In this document: positions 38,621 to 48,663 of the stretch, piece by piece | Position numbering within the stretch: the first letter of the stretch is position 1 | Layout: each line of letters starts with the position of its first letter | Assembly: GCF_024169315.1 (NCBI RefSeq) | Contig: NZ_JALJWR010000001.1 | Coordinates: 4,576,501 to 4,640,500 of the forward strand | Direction of reading: 5' to 3' | From: Pseudomonas migulae | Lineage (GTDB): Bacteria > Pseudomonadota > Gammaproteobacteria > Pseudomonadales > Pseudomonadaceae | Length of the DNA: 64,000 nt | The notes under the pieces: generated by a model | Database searches by the model: none | What the model was told of the DNA's origin: nothing | Seen by the model: the letters and a program-made list of their open reading frames with translations, nothing else | Position numbers and translations under genes: made by a program

Positions 38621-40567
38621 TCAGGTTCTGAACCGACGAACCAACCCGTCCAGCTCATTCGACAACCCGGCCAGGCTCTGGGAATCCAGTCGCGCCGAGT
38701 TCGCCAGTTCTGCCACCAACTGCGCATCGCCATGAATCTGGCTGATGTGCCGGTTGATGTCTTCCGCCACCTGGTGCTGTTGTTCCGCCGCCGTGGCGAT
38801 CTGGGTGTTCATGTCGCGGATCACGTCCACCGATTCACGAATCTGCCCGAAACTGCTGCGCGCCTCACCGATGCGGGTCACCGACTGCTGGGACACTTCC
38901 AGGCTCGCATGCATCTGCTGAGTCACCTGGCTGGTGCGCTTGGCGAGGTTGCCGAGCAGGCCGTCGATTTCCGCCGTGGAATCGGCCGTGCGTTTGGCCA
39001 GCGCCCGCACTTCGTCCGCCACCACCGCAAAACCGCGACCTTGTTCACCGGCCCGTGCCGCCTCGATGGCCGCGTTCAGTGCCAGCAGGTTGGTCTGTTC
39101 GGCGATTGAACGGATCGTCCCGAGAATCGATTGAATGTCATTGCTGTCGCGTTCCAGTTGTTGCATCGACTGGGCCGACTGTTCGATTTCCTGGCTCAGT
39201 CGATCGACGCTGGTCACCGCCGCATCAATCTGCTGCTGACCTTCTCGCGCCTGACGCTGGCCACTGTCGGCCGACTCGGCGGCCTGGCTGCAGGAGCGCG
39301 CGACTTCGTTGGCGGTGGCGACCATTTCGTGGAACGCGGTGGAGACCATGTCCACGGCTTCACGCTGACGCCCGGCGGCTTCGGCCATGTCGCTGGAAAC
39401 CTGGGTCGAGCTCTTGGAAGTGGCGAGGATTTTGGTCGCGGCGCCGCCGATGCTTTGGATCAGGTTGCGAATCGCCGCCAGGAACTGGTTGAACCAGTTG
39501 GCCAGTTGCGCCGTTTCGTCGCTGCCACGGATTTGCAGGTTTTTGGTCAGGTCGCCTTCACCCTGGGCAATGCCTTCCAGGCCATCGGCCACGCTGCGGA
39601 TCGGACGCACGATGACGCTGGCGAAACTGGCGCCGACGATGGCGAAGACCACTGCCAGCACGGCGGCGATGATTGCGATCAACCAGGTCAGTTGGGTCGC
39701 GGTGCTCATCACGTCGCTTTGCTTGATCAGGCCGATGAAGGTCCAGCCCAGTTGCTCGGACGGCCAGACGTTGGCCATGTAGCGCTCGCCATTGAGTTCG
39801 ACTTCGACCAGGCCTTTACCGGCCTTGGCCAGTTGCGCATAACCCTCGCCGAGGCTGCCCAGGGCCTTGAAGTTGTGTTCCGGTTGTTTCGGGTCGACCA
39901 GTACGGTGCCGGAGTTTTCCAGCAGCATCAGGTAGCCGGTTTCGCCGAGCTTGATCTGCTTGACCAGCTCGGTGAGCTGCTTGAGCGACACGTCGATGCT
40001 GACCACGCCACCGTTGGTGCCCAGCTTGTTGTCGATGGTGCGCACGGTGCTGACGTAGGACGTATCGTTTTCGGCCCAGTAATAGGCCTCGGTACGGAAC
40101 GGCTTGCCCGGCTTGGCCTGGGCCGCCTTGTACCACGGACGCTGGCGCGGATCGTAGTTGGCCAGCTTGGCATCGTCCGGCCACGACACGTAGCCGCCGG
40201 CCGCCGTGCCGAGGATGGCGTAGGCGTAGGACGGATGGGCGTTGCCCAGGTCCTGCAGGAAGCCGAAGACTTTCTTGTCCGCCTCGCCCTGGGGAATGCT
40301 GGCGGCGTTGGCACTCATGTAGGTCTTGAGGCTGTCGTCGGAGTTCGTGATCAACGGTTGCCTGGCCAGGTATTCGACGTTCTGGCTGATGCCGTCGAAG
40401 AACAATTGCATGGCATTGCTGACCTGACGGATTTCACGACCGCTGTTGTCGACGAATTCGTCCTTGGCATCACTGCGCAGGTTCAGCACCACGAGGGTGG
40501 CGACCAGCACCACGGGCAAGCAGGCGATGATTGCAAACGCCCACGTCAACTTCTGTTTGATGTTCAT
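38621..40567 (-). CDS. Methyl-accepting chemotaxis protein with dCache sensor
   Basis: This 648-residue chemoreceptor has TM1 at about 10-30, a dCache_1 periplasmic domain (35-280), TM2 near 290, HAMP and the signalling domain. The tip is [20 protein letters not shown]. The membrane-distal sensor pocket has [13 protein letters not shown] and later GVVSIDVSL, the R-x-W-Y and distal Asp pattern found in amino-acid and amine receptors such as PctA and TlpQ. The ligand class is therefore likely an amino acid or biogenic amine; this is an inference from motifs. Confidence 0.92.
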   Translation of the reverse strand: MNIKQKLTWAFAIIACLPVVLVATLVVLNLRSDAKDEFVDNSGREIRQVSNAMQLFFDGISQNVEYLARQPLITNSDDSLKTYMSANAASIPQGEADKKVFGFLQDLGNAHPSYAYAILGTAAGGYVSWPDDAKLANYDPRQRPWYKAAQAKPGKPFRTEAYYWAENDTSYVSTVRTIDNKLGTNGGVVSIDVSLKQLTELVKQIKLGETGYLMLLENSGTVLVDPKQPEHNFKALGSLGEGYAQLAKAGKGLVEVELNGERYMANVWPSEQLGWTFIGLIKQSDVMSTATQLTWLIAIIAAVLAVVFAIVGASFASVIVRPIRSVADGLEGIAQGEGDLTKNLQIRGSDETAQLANWFNQFLAAIRNLIQSIGGAATKILATSKSSTQVSSDMAEAAGRQREAVDMVSTAFHEMVATANEVARSCSQAAESADSGQRQAREGQQQIDAAVTSVDRLSQEIEQSAQSMQQLERDSNDIQSILGTIRSIAEQTNLLALNAAIEAARAGEQGRGFAVVADEVRALAKRTADSTAEIDGLLGNLAKRTSQVTQQMHASLEVSQQSVTRIGEARSSFGQIRESVDVIRDMNTQIATAAEQQHQVAEDINRHISQIHGDAQLVAELANSARLDSQSLAGLSNELDGLVRRFRT

Positions 40568-41013
40568 CCGCGCTCCAGATTTTCTTGTAGGCCCACGCAG
40601 TGCAGATGACTCGCGGAATTATTGGCAGCCGTAAACGTATTCGTTGAACCCGATCCCTTGGGTGCGCCATCGTTTTCTATCGGAACGATCGTCGGACAAT
40701 TCACTTTGTTACTGATGACTTCGGCTGCGGGAGGAGGAAATTTAGGGCTGTTGGAAAAAATCCTGCGACGGATAGGGAGCGGTATGTCGGATTCTGTCGC
40801 AAATCCCCTCGCATCCCTTCTCCAACAAGTGCTGCCAGCTCGGCTATGATCCTTGGCGGTCGATGAACATCGGTGGGTTTGCCGGGTTTTTTTCGGCACA
40901 TTGTGTGCATCCGCAACGTTCATAGGTCGGCAACCCCTCCCCCGAACGAGTGGATTGCCGTATAACGAATGACTTTCGCGTGTTTGGTAATAAAGGACCC
41001 ACAATAAAAGCTG
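40568..41013. other. Intergenic region upstream of the RIO-kinase gene
   Basis: These 446 bases hold no gene I can support. The possible ORFs on either strand (up to 146 codons on the minus strand) have arginine/proline-heavy or mixed composition without a ribosome site or a family match. The region is less GC-rich than its neighbours around 40660-40800. It must hold the promoters of both divergent genes; a TATAAC is visible at 40961 but has no convincing -35. Confidence 0.55.
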
Positions 41014-41907
41014 ATGAAGACTCCAAAACGCATTGAACCCCTGATCGAGGACGGTCTGGTCGACGAGGTGCTGCGCCCACTCATGAGTGGTAAAGAAGCA
41101 GCTGTTTATGTGGTGCGCTGCGGCAACCAGTTACGTTGCGCGAAAGTCTACAAGGAGGCGAATAAACGCAGTTTCCGTCAGGCGGCCGAGTATCAGGAAG
41201 GCCGCAAGGTGCGCAACAGCCGTCAGGCCCGGGCGATGGCCAAAGGCTCGAAGTTCGGCAAGAAAGAAACCGAAGATGCCTGGCAAAACGCCGAAGTGGC
41301 GGCGTTGTTTCGCCTGGCCGGCGCCGGTGTCCGGGTTCCTCAGCCTTACGACTTCCTTGAAGGCGTGCTGTTGATGGAACTGGTGGCCGACGAGTACGGC
41401 GACGCCGCGCCGCGTCTGAACGACGTGGTGCTGGAGCCGGACCAGGCGCGCGAATACCACGCGTTCCTGATTTCGCAAATCGTGCTGATGTTGTGTACCG
41501 GTCTGGTGCACGGTGACCTGTCCGAGTTCAACGTACTGTTGACCCCGACCGGCCCGGTCATCATCGACTTGCCTCAAGCGGTAGACGCGGCGGGCAACAA
41601 CCACGCGTTCAGCATGCTGGAGCGTGACGTGGGCAACATGGCGTCCTACTTCGGGCGGTTTGCCCCGGAGTTGAAAAAGACCAAATACGCCAAGGAAATG
41701 TGGGCGTTGTATGAAGCCGGCACCTTGCACCCGGCCAGTGTCTTGACCGGCGAGTTCGATGAGCCGGAAGAGTTGGCCGACGTTGGCGGGATCATGCGCG
41801 AAATCGAGGCTGCACGCCTGGATGAAGAGCGCAAGCAAGCGGTCCGCGCGGCAGATGACGCGCCACCGAACAAATCCGAAGAACCGCCTCCGCCCTGGAT
41901 GCAGTGA
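41014..41907 (+). CDS. RIO-type protein kinase-like protein
   Basis: This 297-residue protein has a RIO1-type kinase fold, rare in bacteria but known in Pseudomonas. The ATP region SGKEAAVYVVRCGNQLRCAK has the lysine used for ATP contact, the catalytic loop is LVHGDLSEFNVLL and the metal-binding Asp is in VIIDLPQAVD. The C-terminus is proline-rich (EEPPPPWMQ). Its substrate is unknown. A terminator follows at once. Confidence 0.9.
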   Translation: MKTPKRIEPLIEDGLVDEVLRPLMSGKEAAVYVVRCGNQLRCAKVYKEANKRSFRQAAEYQEGRKVRNSRQARAMAKGSKFGKKETEDAWQNAEVAALFRLAGAGVRVPQPYDFLEGVLLMELVADEYGDAAPRLNDVVLEPDQAREYHAFLISQIVLMLCTGLVHGDLSEFNVLLTPTGPVIIDLPQAVDAAGNNHAFSMLERDVGNMASYFGRFAPELKKTKYAKEMWALYEAGTLHPASVLTGEFDEPEELADVGGIMREIEAARLDEERKQAVRAADDAPPNKSEEPPPPWMQ

Positions 41908-41917
41908 TCGGTTGACG

Positions 41918-41944
41918 AAAAACCCGGCTTCGGCCGGGTTTTTT
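41918..41944 (+). terminator. Rho-independent terminator after the RIO-kinase gene
   Basis: AAAACCCGGC-TTCG-GCCGGGTT followed by T4-6; the stem is GC-rich and the loop is UUCG. Confidence 0.93.
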
Positions 41945-42037
41945 GTAGATGAGGATCAGGTTGAGACCGACTTGCCCGCGATAGCGTCAGACCAGACAAT
42001 CCAAAACGCCCATACACCCCACACTCAAGGATTGAAT

Positions 42038-43255
42038 GTGAACACCTCCACCCGCAACGCCCAGCTGATCATCGCCGCCCGTCTGATCTCGGACTTCGGC
42101 GCGTTCCTCAACATGGTCGCCCTGGCCACCTACGTCTACCTGCTCAGCAACAGCGCCATGAGTGTCGGCATCTTCCTCGCCAGCCGTGTGGGCGGAGGGA
42201 TTTTTGCCAGCCTGATCGGCACCCGTTTCTATCGTCGCTGGGCCGGGCGCCTGCCGCTGATTGCCTTCGACTTGCTGCGCGCCGGATTGCTGGGCCTGCT
42301 GCTGGTGTTGCCGGTTACCGAACAAGCGTTGCTGCTGCCGGTCATTGCCTTCGGTCTTGGCTTGGGCAACTCAATGTTCGCCATCGGTCTCAACAGTCAG
42401 CTGCCGCACTTGATCGAGGGCGATCAACTGCTCAAGACCAACGCCTGGATCACCTCGGCATCGTCGGCAGCCATGGTCGGCGGAAGTCTGGTCGCGGGGT
42501 TGTTGGTGGCAGCGTTTGGCTTTGAAACGGTCTTCGCGCTGAACGTGGTCACCTATCTGCTGGCCGCGTTGTTCATCCTGCCGCTGCGGTTCACCGGACC
42601 GTCTCCGGGCTCCGAGCCCGATCACGAACGAGGCGACTGGTCAGCCCTGCGCCAGGGGCTGCGCACGACGCCGGTGGTGGCGGCGATGCTCGCGGTCGCG
42701 ATGGCCGATACCCTGGGCAGCGCCGCCCACAACGTAGGTATGCCGATCATTTCAAAACTGCTGACACCCGAATCCGCCAGCACCACACTGGGCCTGATGC
42801 TGGCTGTCTGGGCCTGCGGAAAGCTCATCGGCGCGCGGATCGCCAGCCGCCTGAAAGGCTCGGACAACGTCAACCTGGAGCGCCGGTTTTTCTTCGGCGT
42901 GCTGTTGATGTCCTGCGGCTTCATCCTGATGTTCCAGCAGCAGACCCTCTACGGTTTGCTGCTGTTCTCATTGCCGGCAGGGCTGGGCGACGGCTTCTCT
43001 GAAGTCGGCCTGATGTCGCGACTGCAACGTGAACCGGACAGCCTGCGCCTGCCGATTTTCAGTTTCCTGACGTTGTTGCAGATGACCGGTTTCGGCGTCG
43101 GCATGCTGATCGCCGCGCCGTTCTACGCATGGTGGACGCCCGGTGCGGTGGTGCTGTTGTTCCACGGCATTCCCCTCACCACGTTGCTGGTAATGAAGGG
43201 ACTTGCGATCAGGGGCGAGCGGGTGCGGCGCAGCAACCCGACTCAAGATTTTTGA
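42038..43255 (+). CDS. MFS transporter
   Basis: This 405-residue major-facilitator protein has about twelve predicted helices. The GTG start (MNTSTRNAQLIIAARLISDFG) follows AAGGAT. A much longer ORF (from 41759) reads back through the terminator and into the RIO gene and is not credible. It resembles the DHA3/enterobactin-exporter-like branch (SRVGGGIFASLIGTRFYRRW). Substrate unknown. Its 3' end overlaps the convergent cueR gene by 47 bases. Confidence 0.9.
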   Translation: MNTSTRNAQLIIAARLISDFGAFLNMVALATYVYLLSNSAMSVGIFLASRVGGGIFASLIGTRFYRRWAGRLPLIAFDLLRAGLLGLLLVLPVTEQALLLPVIAFGLGLGNSMFAIGLNSQLPHLIEGDQLLKTNAWITSASSAAMVGGSLVAGLLVAAFGFETVFALNVVTYLLAALFILPLRFTGPSPGSEPDHERGDWSALRQGLRTTPVVAAMLAVAMADTLGSAAHNVGMPIISKLLTPESASTTLGLMLAVWACGKLIGARIASRLKGSDNVNLERRFFFGVLLMSCGFILMFQQQTLYGLLLFSLPAGLGDGFSEVGLMSRLQREPDSLRLPIFSFLTLLQMTGFGVGMLIAAPFYAWWTPGAVVLLFHGIPLTTLLVMKGLAIRGERVRRSNPTQDF

Positions 43256-43622
43256 GGATCGGGCAGTCCGGACGGTGATCGCCGTGGCAGTGCTCGACCA
43301 GGTCCTGCAAGGTATCGCGTAACTGCCCGAGTTCGCGGATTTTCTGGTTGAGCTCGTCGATGTGCTGACGAGCCAACGCCTTCACGTCGGCACTGGCGCG
43401 CTGACGGTCCTGCCAGAGGGTCAGCAGTTTGCCGACCTCTTCCAGTGAAAACCCCAGGTCCCGCGAACGCTTGATAAACGCCAGCGTGTGCAAGTCGTCA
43501 TCACCGTACACGCGATAACCGCTGTCGGTGCGATGGGCCGCCTTGAGCAAACCGATGGACTCGTAGTAACGGATCATCTTCGCGCTCAGGCCACTGTGGC
43601 GGGCTGCTTGGCCGATGTTCAT
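43209..43622 (-). CDS. cueR: Copper-responsive MerR-family regulator CueR
   Basis: This 137-residue MerR-family activator has the N-terminal helix-turn-helix [20 protein letters not shown] and a dimerisation helix. The copper-binding loop has Cys112 and Cys120, the positions used by E. coli CueR. Its ATG overlaps the copA stop by 4 bases, so it is co-transcribed with copA and can activate its own operon through the promoter at 46042-46072. Extra C-terminal Cys130/131 are present, beyond the E. coli protein. Confidence 0.95.
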   Translation of the reverse strand: MNIGQAARHSGLSAKMIRYYESIGLLKAAHRTDSGYRVYGDDDLHTLAFIKRSRDLGFSLEEVGKLLTLWQDRQRASADVKALARQHIDELNQKIRELGQLRDTLQDLVEHCHGDHRPDCPILKNLESGCCAAPARP

Positions 43623-46012
43623 CGGTTGTCCTCCAGATCCTTGGGTTTCCAGGTTTTCAACAGTAGCGCATTGCTCACCACGCTGACGCTGGACAACGCC
43701 ATCGCCGCGCCCGCCAGTACCGGGTTGAGGAAACCGAACGCGGCCAGCGGAATGCCGATCAGGTTATAGACGAAGGCCCAGAACAGGTTCTGACGAATCT
43801 TTGCGTAGGTCTTGCGGCTGATTTCCAGCGCAGCCGGCACCAGTCGTGGATCGCCGCGCATCAGGGTGATGCCGGCCGCGTGCATGGCGACGTCGGTGCC
43901 GCCACCCATGGCGATGCCAATGTCCGCGGCGGCCAGGGCCGGGGCGTCGTTGATGCCGTCGCCGACCATCGCCACCACGCCGGTTTTCTTCAGTTCGGCG
44001 ACCGTGGCGGCTTTGTCGGCCGGCAGCACTTCGGCGTGGACGTCCTGGATGCCGAGCGCCTCGGCGACCACTTTGGCGCTGCCGCGATTGTCGCCGGTCA
44101 GCAGATGGCTGCTGATGCTGCGTGCGCTGAGTTGTTGCACCGCTTGCAGCGCGCCGGGTTTGAGCGTGTCACCGAAGGCGAACAGGCCCAGAACGGTCGG
44201 TTGCGGACTTTGCTCGATCAGCCAGGACAGGGTCCGGCCTTCGGTTTCCCAGGCGGTTGCAGAGTCGGCTAAAGGACCGGCGTTTAATCCGCTCTCTTCC
44301 AGCAAGCGTCGATTGCCCAGCGCCAGCCGCCGACCGTCGAGCGTGCCCGCGATGCCTCGGCCAGTCAGTGATTGACTGTCGCTGACATCGGCCACGGTCA
44401 ATCCGCGTTCGACACAAGCGTCCAGCACCGCTTTAGCCAAGGGGTGTTCACTGCCGCGTTGCAGTGCGCCGGCCAATTTCAACAGGCTGGCTTCATCACC
44501 GTCGATGGCACTCAAATGGGCAATGCGTGGTGAACCCGAGGTCAGCGTGCCGGTTTTGTCGAAGACCACGGCGCTGACTTCATGGGCCCGCTCCAGTGCC
44601 TCGGCATCCTTGATCAGAATGCCGTAGCGCGCGGCGACACCGGTGCCGGCCATGATCGCTGTTGGCGTTGCGAGCCCGAGGGCGCAAGGGCAAGCGATCA
44701 CCAGCACCGCGACGGCGTTGATCAGCGCCGTTTCCATCGGCGCACCGTACAGCCACCACCCAATGAGGGTCGCCAAGGCAATCAGCAGAACCGTTGGCAC
44801 AAAGACCTGGCTGACTTTATCCACCAGTTTCTGGATCGGCGCTTTCGCGGCTTGCGCGTCTTCCACCAGACGGATGATCCGCGCCAACACGGTTTCCGCG
44901 CCCAGGGCCTGGGTACGCACCAGCAACCGGCCTTCGCCATTGATGGCGCCGCCGGTAACTTTGTCGCCGGGCTGTTTCGGCACGGGCAGGCTCTCGCCGC
45001 TGATCAGTGCTTCGTCGGCGTGGCTCTGGCCTTCGACCACTTCGCCGTCCACCGGAAAGCGTTCGCCGGGTTTGACCAGCACCAGATCATTCAGGCGCAA
45101 GGCGTTGATCGCGACGTCCTGTTCGCGGCCGTCGATCACTTGAATCGCTCGCTCCGGACGCAACGCTTCGAGGGCGCGGATGGCACTGGCGGTCTGGCGT
45201 TTGGCGCGACTTTCGAGGTATTTGCCCAACAAGACCAAGGCGATCACGACGGCCGAGGCTTCGAAATACAGATGGGGCATGCGCCCGGCGGCGGTGGCCC
45301 ATTCGTAGAGGCTCAGGCCATATCCGGCGCTGGTGCCGAGGGCGACCAGCAGGTCCATGTTGCCGGCGCCGGCGCGCACGGCTTTCCATGCGGCTACATA
45401 AAAGCGCGCGCCGAAGATGAATTGCACTGGCGTGGCCAACGCGAACTGCACCCATGCCGGGAGCATCCAGTGCACACCGAACGGTTGCAGCAGCATCGGC
45501 AACACCAGCGGCAAGGCGAGGGTGATCGCCATGATCAAGACCCAGCGCTCGCGGTGCAGGCGCTGTTGTTGAGTGTCGGTTGTAGGGTGTTCGACTTCCC
45601 AGACGCTGGCGTTGTAACCGGCTTTGGTCACGGCAGCGATCAAGGTTTGCGGATCGACCTGGCCGAGCAATTCGAGGTGGGCGCGTTCGTTGGCCAGGTT
45701 GACGCTGACACGTTTGACCCCCGGCACTTTGGCCAGCGCCCGTTCGACCCGACCGACGCAGGACGCACAGGTCATGCCATCGATGCTCAACTCCAGACTC
45801 TGCTGCGGCACGCTGTAACCGGCTTGCTGCACCGCGTCCATCAACGCCGGCAGACTGTCGCTGGGGGCTTGAACGCGGGCCTGCTCGGTGGCCAGGTTGA
45901 CGCTGACGGCCGAGGCGCCGATGACTTTGCTCAAGGCTCGCTCGACACGCCCGGCGCAACTGGCGCAGGTCATGCCGGCAATCGGCAGATCGAAAGTGGT
46001 GGTTTCGGACAT
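43619..46012 (-). CDS. copA: Copper-exporting P1B-type ATPase CopA
   Basis: This inner-membrane pump expels Cu(I). The 797-residue product has two N-terminal heavy-metal domains (Cys16/19 and Cys82/85 in GMTCASC), eight membrane helices, and the transport motif CPC ([12 protein letters not shown]). The phosphorylation motif DKTGTLT and [11 protein letters not shown] are also present. The cueR gene follows with a 4-base overlap. The CueR-type promoter is 30 bases upstream. Confidence 0.97.
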   Translation of the reverse strand: MSETTTFDLPIAGMTCASCAGRVERALSKVIGASAVSVNLATEQARVQAPSDSLPALMDAVQQAGYSVPQQSLELSIDGMTCASCVGRVERALAKVPGVKRVSVNLANERAHLELLGQVDPQTLIAAVTKAGYNASVWEVEHPTTDTQQQRLHRERWVLIMAITLALPLVLPMLLQPFGVHWMLPAWVQFALATPVQFIFGARFYVAAWKAVRAGAGNMDLLVALGTSAGYGLSLYEWATAAGRMPHLYFEASAVVIALVLLGKYLESRAKRQTASAIRALEALRPERAIQVIDGREQDVAINALRLNDLVLVKPGERFPVDGEVVEGQSHADEALISGESLPVPKQPGDKVTGGAINGEGRLLVRTQALGAETVLARIIRLVEDAQAAKAPIQKLVDKVSQVFVPTVLLIALATLIGWWLYGAPMETALINAVAVLVIACPCALGLATPTAIMAGTGVAARYGILIKDAEALERAHEVSAVVFDKTGTLTSGSPRIAHLSAIDGDEASLLKLAGALQRGSEHPLAKAVLDACVERGLTVADVSDSQSLTGRGIAGTLDGRRLALGNRRLLEESGLNAGPLADSATAWETEGRTLSWLIEQSPQPTVLGLFAFGDTLKPGALQAVQQLSARSISSHLLTGDNRGSAKVVAEALGIQDVHAEVLPADKAATVAELKKTGVVAMVGDGINDAPALAAADIGIAMGGGTDVAMHAAGITLMRGDPRLVPAALEISRKTYAKIRQNLFWAFVYNLIGIPLAAFGFLNPVLAGAAMALSSVSVVSNALLLKTWKPKDLEDNR

Positions 46013-46041
46013 CGGTCGCGCTCCCTGTAGAAGATGTCTAC

Positions 46042-46072
46042 AGGATCAACCTTGCCATGCTGGCAAGGTCAA
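46042..46072 (-). promoter_or_regulatory. CueR-type promoter of copA-cueR
   Basis: On the minus strand TTGACC and GATCCT are separated by 19 bases, the stretched spacing that MerR-family activators correct. The spacer holds the palindrome ACCTTGCC-N5-GGCAAGGT (46049-46069), which matches the known CueR box arrangement of E. coli copA. Confidence 0.9.
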
Positions 46073-46100
46073 GCGCAAAGATAGAGATGCTAAAACCGAC

Positions 46101-46193
46101 CTGTAGGAGCGAGGCTTGCCCGCGAAGGGGCCGTAACATTCAACATGGAGGGTGAATGCAATGGCCTCTTCGCGGGCAAGCCTCGCTCCTGCA
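46101..46193. repeat. REPIN of the GTAGGAGCGAGG type
   Basis: CTGTAGGAGCGAGGCTTGCC and inverse ending CCTCGCTCCTGCA; one base differs in the right arm. It lies between the copA promoter and the next gene. Confidence 0.88.
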
Positions 46194-46207
46194 AAGACGG
46201 TGGTGGA

Positions 46208-46591
46208 TCAATAATCGAGGGAAGCAGGTTTCAGGTACATCCCTTCCTGCGTCATCGCGATCCGGAACTTCAACACATCCCCGGCCTTGAGCGTGATGTT
46301 CTGCGACCCCGGCGCCAGCATCCCCGGATTGCAACCTGGCGCCTGGCCCGGCAGCAGTTTCAGGCGTAGCGAAACATTGCCCGGCGGCAGGTTGAACGAG
46401 GTGCTTTGCTCCTGAAACAGCCGCGCCGACAGTTGATCCTGGATGTACACGCCGATTTCGCAGTTGGTCGAGACTTCCAGGCGCTCGCGGGAAATGATCA
46501 GCACGCCGTAATCCTCCCCGGCGGCATTGACCGAGGGCACGGCGGCGAAAAGGCTGAGGAAGCCAAACAGGCTGAGAGCTGACCAGCGCAT
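46208..46591 (-). CDS. Small secreted protein of unknown function
   Basis: This 127-residue protein has a signal peptide ending near AAVPSVNAAG. The mature part is mostly beta-type, with three Cys (two in CEIGVYIQ and PGCNP). It lies between copA and copZ but on the copA strand. Whether it belongs to the copper response is not shown; no CueR box is placed for it. Confidence 0.78.
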   Translation of the reverse strand: MRWSALSLFGFLSLFAAVPSVNAAGEDYGVLIISRERLEVSTNCEIGVYIQDQLSARLFQEQSTSFNLPPGNVSLRLKLLPGQAPGCNPGMLAPGSQNITLKAGDVLKFRIAMTQEGMYLKPASLDY

Positions 46592-46678
46592 GGCTGAATC
46601 TCCTGAGATCGAGTCATAGATGCACGCAGCTTGGCCGAGCGCGACGCCGATTGCCAGCCCGGCAGATCACTTCAGAAC

Positions 46679-46709
46679 TTGACCTTGCCATGGTGGCAAG
46701 CTCGAGACT
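46679..46709 (+). promoter_or_regulatory. CueR-type promoter of copZ
   Basis: TTGACC and GAGACT are 19 bases apart, with TTGCCATGGTGGCAA between them. The 19-base spacing and the palindrome match the copA promoter 600 bases away. The next gene starts 30 bases after the -10 box. Confidence 0.88.
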
Positions 46710-46738
46710 GCACTCAATCTCACTAAAGGAGTCATTCC

Positions 46739-46936
46739 ATGCAAGTGTTCAACGTTCAAGGCATGTCCTGCGGTCACTGCGTCAAAGCCATCACTCAAGC
46801 CCTGCAAGCGAGGGATCCTGCGGCCAGCGTGCGGATTGATCTGGCGGCAAAGGAAGTCGGCGTCGAGAGTGCGTTGACCGAGGATCAAGTGATCGCCGCG
46901 ATCACTGAAGAAGGCTACGAAGTAAAAGTCGCTTAA
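46739..46936 (+). CDS. copZ: Copper chaperone CopZ
   Basis: This 65-residue HMA-fold protein carries Cu(I) to CopA in the cytoplasm. The metal motif is GMSCGHC, followed by KAITQAL. AAAGGAG lies 8 bases before the ATG. It is transcribed away from copA from its own CueR-type promoter. Confidence 0.95.
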   Translation: MQVFNVQGMSCGHCVKAITQALQARDPAASVRIDLAAKEVGVESALTEDQVIAAITEEGYEVKVA

Positions 46937-46951
46937 GGCCACACACAATCC

Positions 46952-47041
46952 CTGTGGGAGCGGGCTTGCTCGCGAAAGCGGTGTTTCAGTCGAAATTCAT
47001 GTAACTGACCCACCGCATTCGCGAGCAAGCCCGCTCCCACG
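46952..47041. repeat. REPIN after copZ
   Basis: CTGTGGGAGCGGGCTTGCTC and inverse GAGCAAGCCCGCTCCCACG. The left and right cores share the TTGCTCGCG variant. Confidence 0.9.
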
Positions 47042-47153
47042 AGGAATTTCGTATTCATGCAAGGGTTTTTAATAGTTAGCGAGCTATCGGAATGTTCAAG
47101 GCGTCCCCACGCAGCTAGACTGTGGAGCTGCCGATCTCAGCCCTGGATGCCTG

Positions 47154-48350
47154 ATGAACTTCCGTACCATTTTGATACTTGGCGCCCTGACCGCTTTCGG
47201 GCCGCTTGCAATCGACTTCTATCTGCCGGCGTTCCCGGCCATGGCGCTGGCGTTCGGCACCGATGAACAACACGTTCAGCTGACGCTGGCGGCGTATTTT
47301 CTGGGTTTGTCCATCGGTCAGCTGATGTACGGCCCGGTGGCGGATCGGTTTGGTCGGCGCATTCCGTTGTTGACGGGTGTCGGCCTGTTCACCGCCGCTT
47401 CCTTGGCGTGCGCCTATGCGCCGAATCTTGAATGGCTGCTTGGCGCGCGTTTTGTCCAGGCGCTGGGCGGTTGCGCGGGGATGGTGATTTCCCGGGCGAT
47501 TGTCAGCGACAAATGCGATGCGGTGGGTTCGGCCAAAGTCTTTTCCCAGCTGATGCTGGTCATGGGCCTGGCGCCGATTCTCGCGCCGATGCTCGGCGGG
47601 TTGCTGGTCAACACCACGGGCTGGCAGTCGATCTTCCTGGCGTTGACCGGTTTCAGTGCCCTGGCGGCGCTGGCTGTGGCGCTCGGCTTGCCGGAAAGCA
47701 TGCCCGCGCATGTGCCACGTCAACCGCTGTCGGGCGCGCTGCGTCAGTACGGACGCCTGTTGTCGGACCCGGTGTACCTCGGCCACGCCCTGACCGGCGG
47801 CATCGCCATCGCCGGAATGTTTGCCTACATCGCCGGTTCGCCGTTTGTCTTCATCAAACTCTACGGCGTACCGGCCGAGCATTTCGGCTGGCTGTTCGGG
47901 ACCAATGCAGCGGGCTTCATTCTGGTGGCGCAGGTCAACGCGCGGCTGCTGGCCAAGCGTGGCCCCGCGTTTTTACTGGCGCGTACCGTGTGGATTTACC
48001 TGGCTGCCGGCCTGGCGCTGCTGGTCGTCAGCTCGCTGCACACCGAGCAGTTGTGGCCGCTGCTGATTCCACTGTTCATCTGTATTGCCAGCCTCGGCTG
48101 CATCCTCCCCAACGCGTCGGCCTGTGCCATGAACGGGCAGGGCGCCCGCGCGGGGAGTGCGTCGGCGATGCTCGGGTGCCTGCAATTCAGCGTCGCCGCC
48201 GGGGCTGCGTCGCTGGTGGGTATTTTGTACGATGGCAGCGCCGTGCCGATGGCCATGGTCATCAGCTTGTGCGGAATTCTGGTAGTGAGCGTGGCGATGC
48301 TCACCCGGCGTTTGCAAAATGCCCGGGCGTTGCTGCAAGCCCAGGTGTGA
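47154..48350 (+). CDS. bcr: Bcr/CflA-family multidrug exporter
   Basis: This 398-residue, twelve-helix MFS exporter has the family N-terminus ALTAFGPLAIDFYLPAFPAM, the MFS motif GPVADRFGRRIPLL and RFVQALGGCAGMVISRAIV. The group exports chloramphenicol, bicyclomycin or amino acids in related species. It is a single-gene unit. Confidence 0.94.
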   Translation: MNFRTILILGALTAFGPLAIDFYLPAFPAMALAFGTDEQHVQLTLAAYFLGLSIGQLMYGPVADRFGRRIPLLTGVGLFTAASLACAYAPNLEWLLGARFVQALGGCAGMVISRAIVSDKCDAVGSAKVFSQLMLVMGLAPILAPMLGGLLVNTTGWQSIFLALTGFSALAALAVALGLPESMPAHVPRQPLSGALRQYGRLLSDPVYLGHALTGGIAIAGMFAYIAGSPFVFIKLYGVPAEHFGWLFGTNAAGFILVAQVNARLLAKRGPAFLLARTVWIYLAAGLALLVVSSLHTEQLWPLLIPLFICIASLGCILPNASACAMNGQGARAGSASAMLGCLQFSVAAGAASLVGILYDGSAVPMAMVISLCGILVVSVAMLTRRLQNARALLQAQV

Positions 48351-48358
48351 GGCAGGTC

Positions 48359-48529
48359 TCAGCCGACAGCGCGCTGCTGTTGGGCGGGAATCTGATGAGG
48401 GGCGTGCAATCGTGCTTCGAGGGTTCGGGTGAACGCGCGAGCTTCGGCTTCGCTACGGAACGTGACCGCGTGTTGGTCCAGGCGGACCTGCCACTGGGAT
48501 TTTGCCAATTCTTTTATCAGGATCTTCAT
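48359..48529 (-). CDS. 56-residue conserved-looking small protein
   Basis: This short ORF (MKILIKELAKSQWQVRLDQH...) is preceded by a very strong ribosome site GAGGAGG, 7 bases before the ATG. Codon use matches the neighbours. The product is basic and soluble, with alternating charge and a Gln-rich C-terminal end. It has no known domain that I recognise. It lies in the gap between bcr and the reductase gene, convergent with bcr. Confidence 0.7.
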   Translation of the reverse strand: MKILIKELAKSQWQVRLDQHAVTFRSEAEARAFTRTLEARLHAPHQIPAQQQRAVG

Positions 48530-48626
48530 TGCTGACCTCCTCGGTTAAAAGATTGCATCGCAGAGTTCACGATTGTAGACCCGAATACGATCGCAATTAT
48601 GACAACGGTCAACCTTCGGACTGACG

Positions 48627-48648
48627 GTGTCGTCCATGCGGACGACAC
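48627..48648. repeat. Perfect 9-base hairpin
   Basis: GTGTCGTCC-ATGC-GGACGACAC, 16 bases past the stop of the zinc-type dehydrogenase on the minus strand. It may end that transcript, though no T run is present. Confidence 0.5.
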
Positions 48649-48663
48649 TTGTATCAATCTGTT

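Noticed and set aside
40564..41004. 146-codon minus-strand ORF before the RIO-kinase gene
   Set aside because: Mixed low-quality composition, no ribosome site and no family features; most likely chance.
44582..46030. 482-codon plus-strand ORF opposite copA
   Set aside because: Antisense shadow of a clear P-type ATPase gene.
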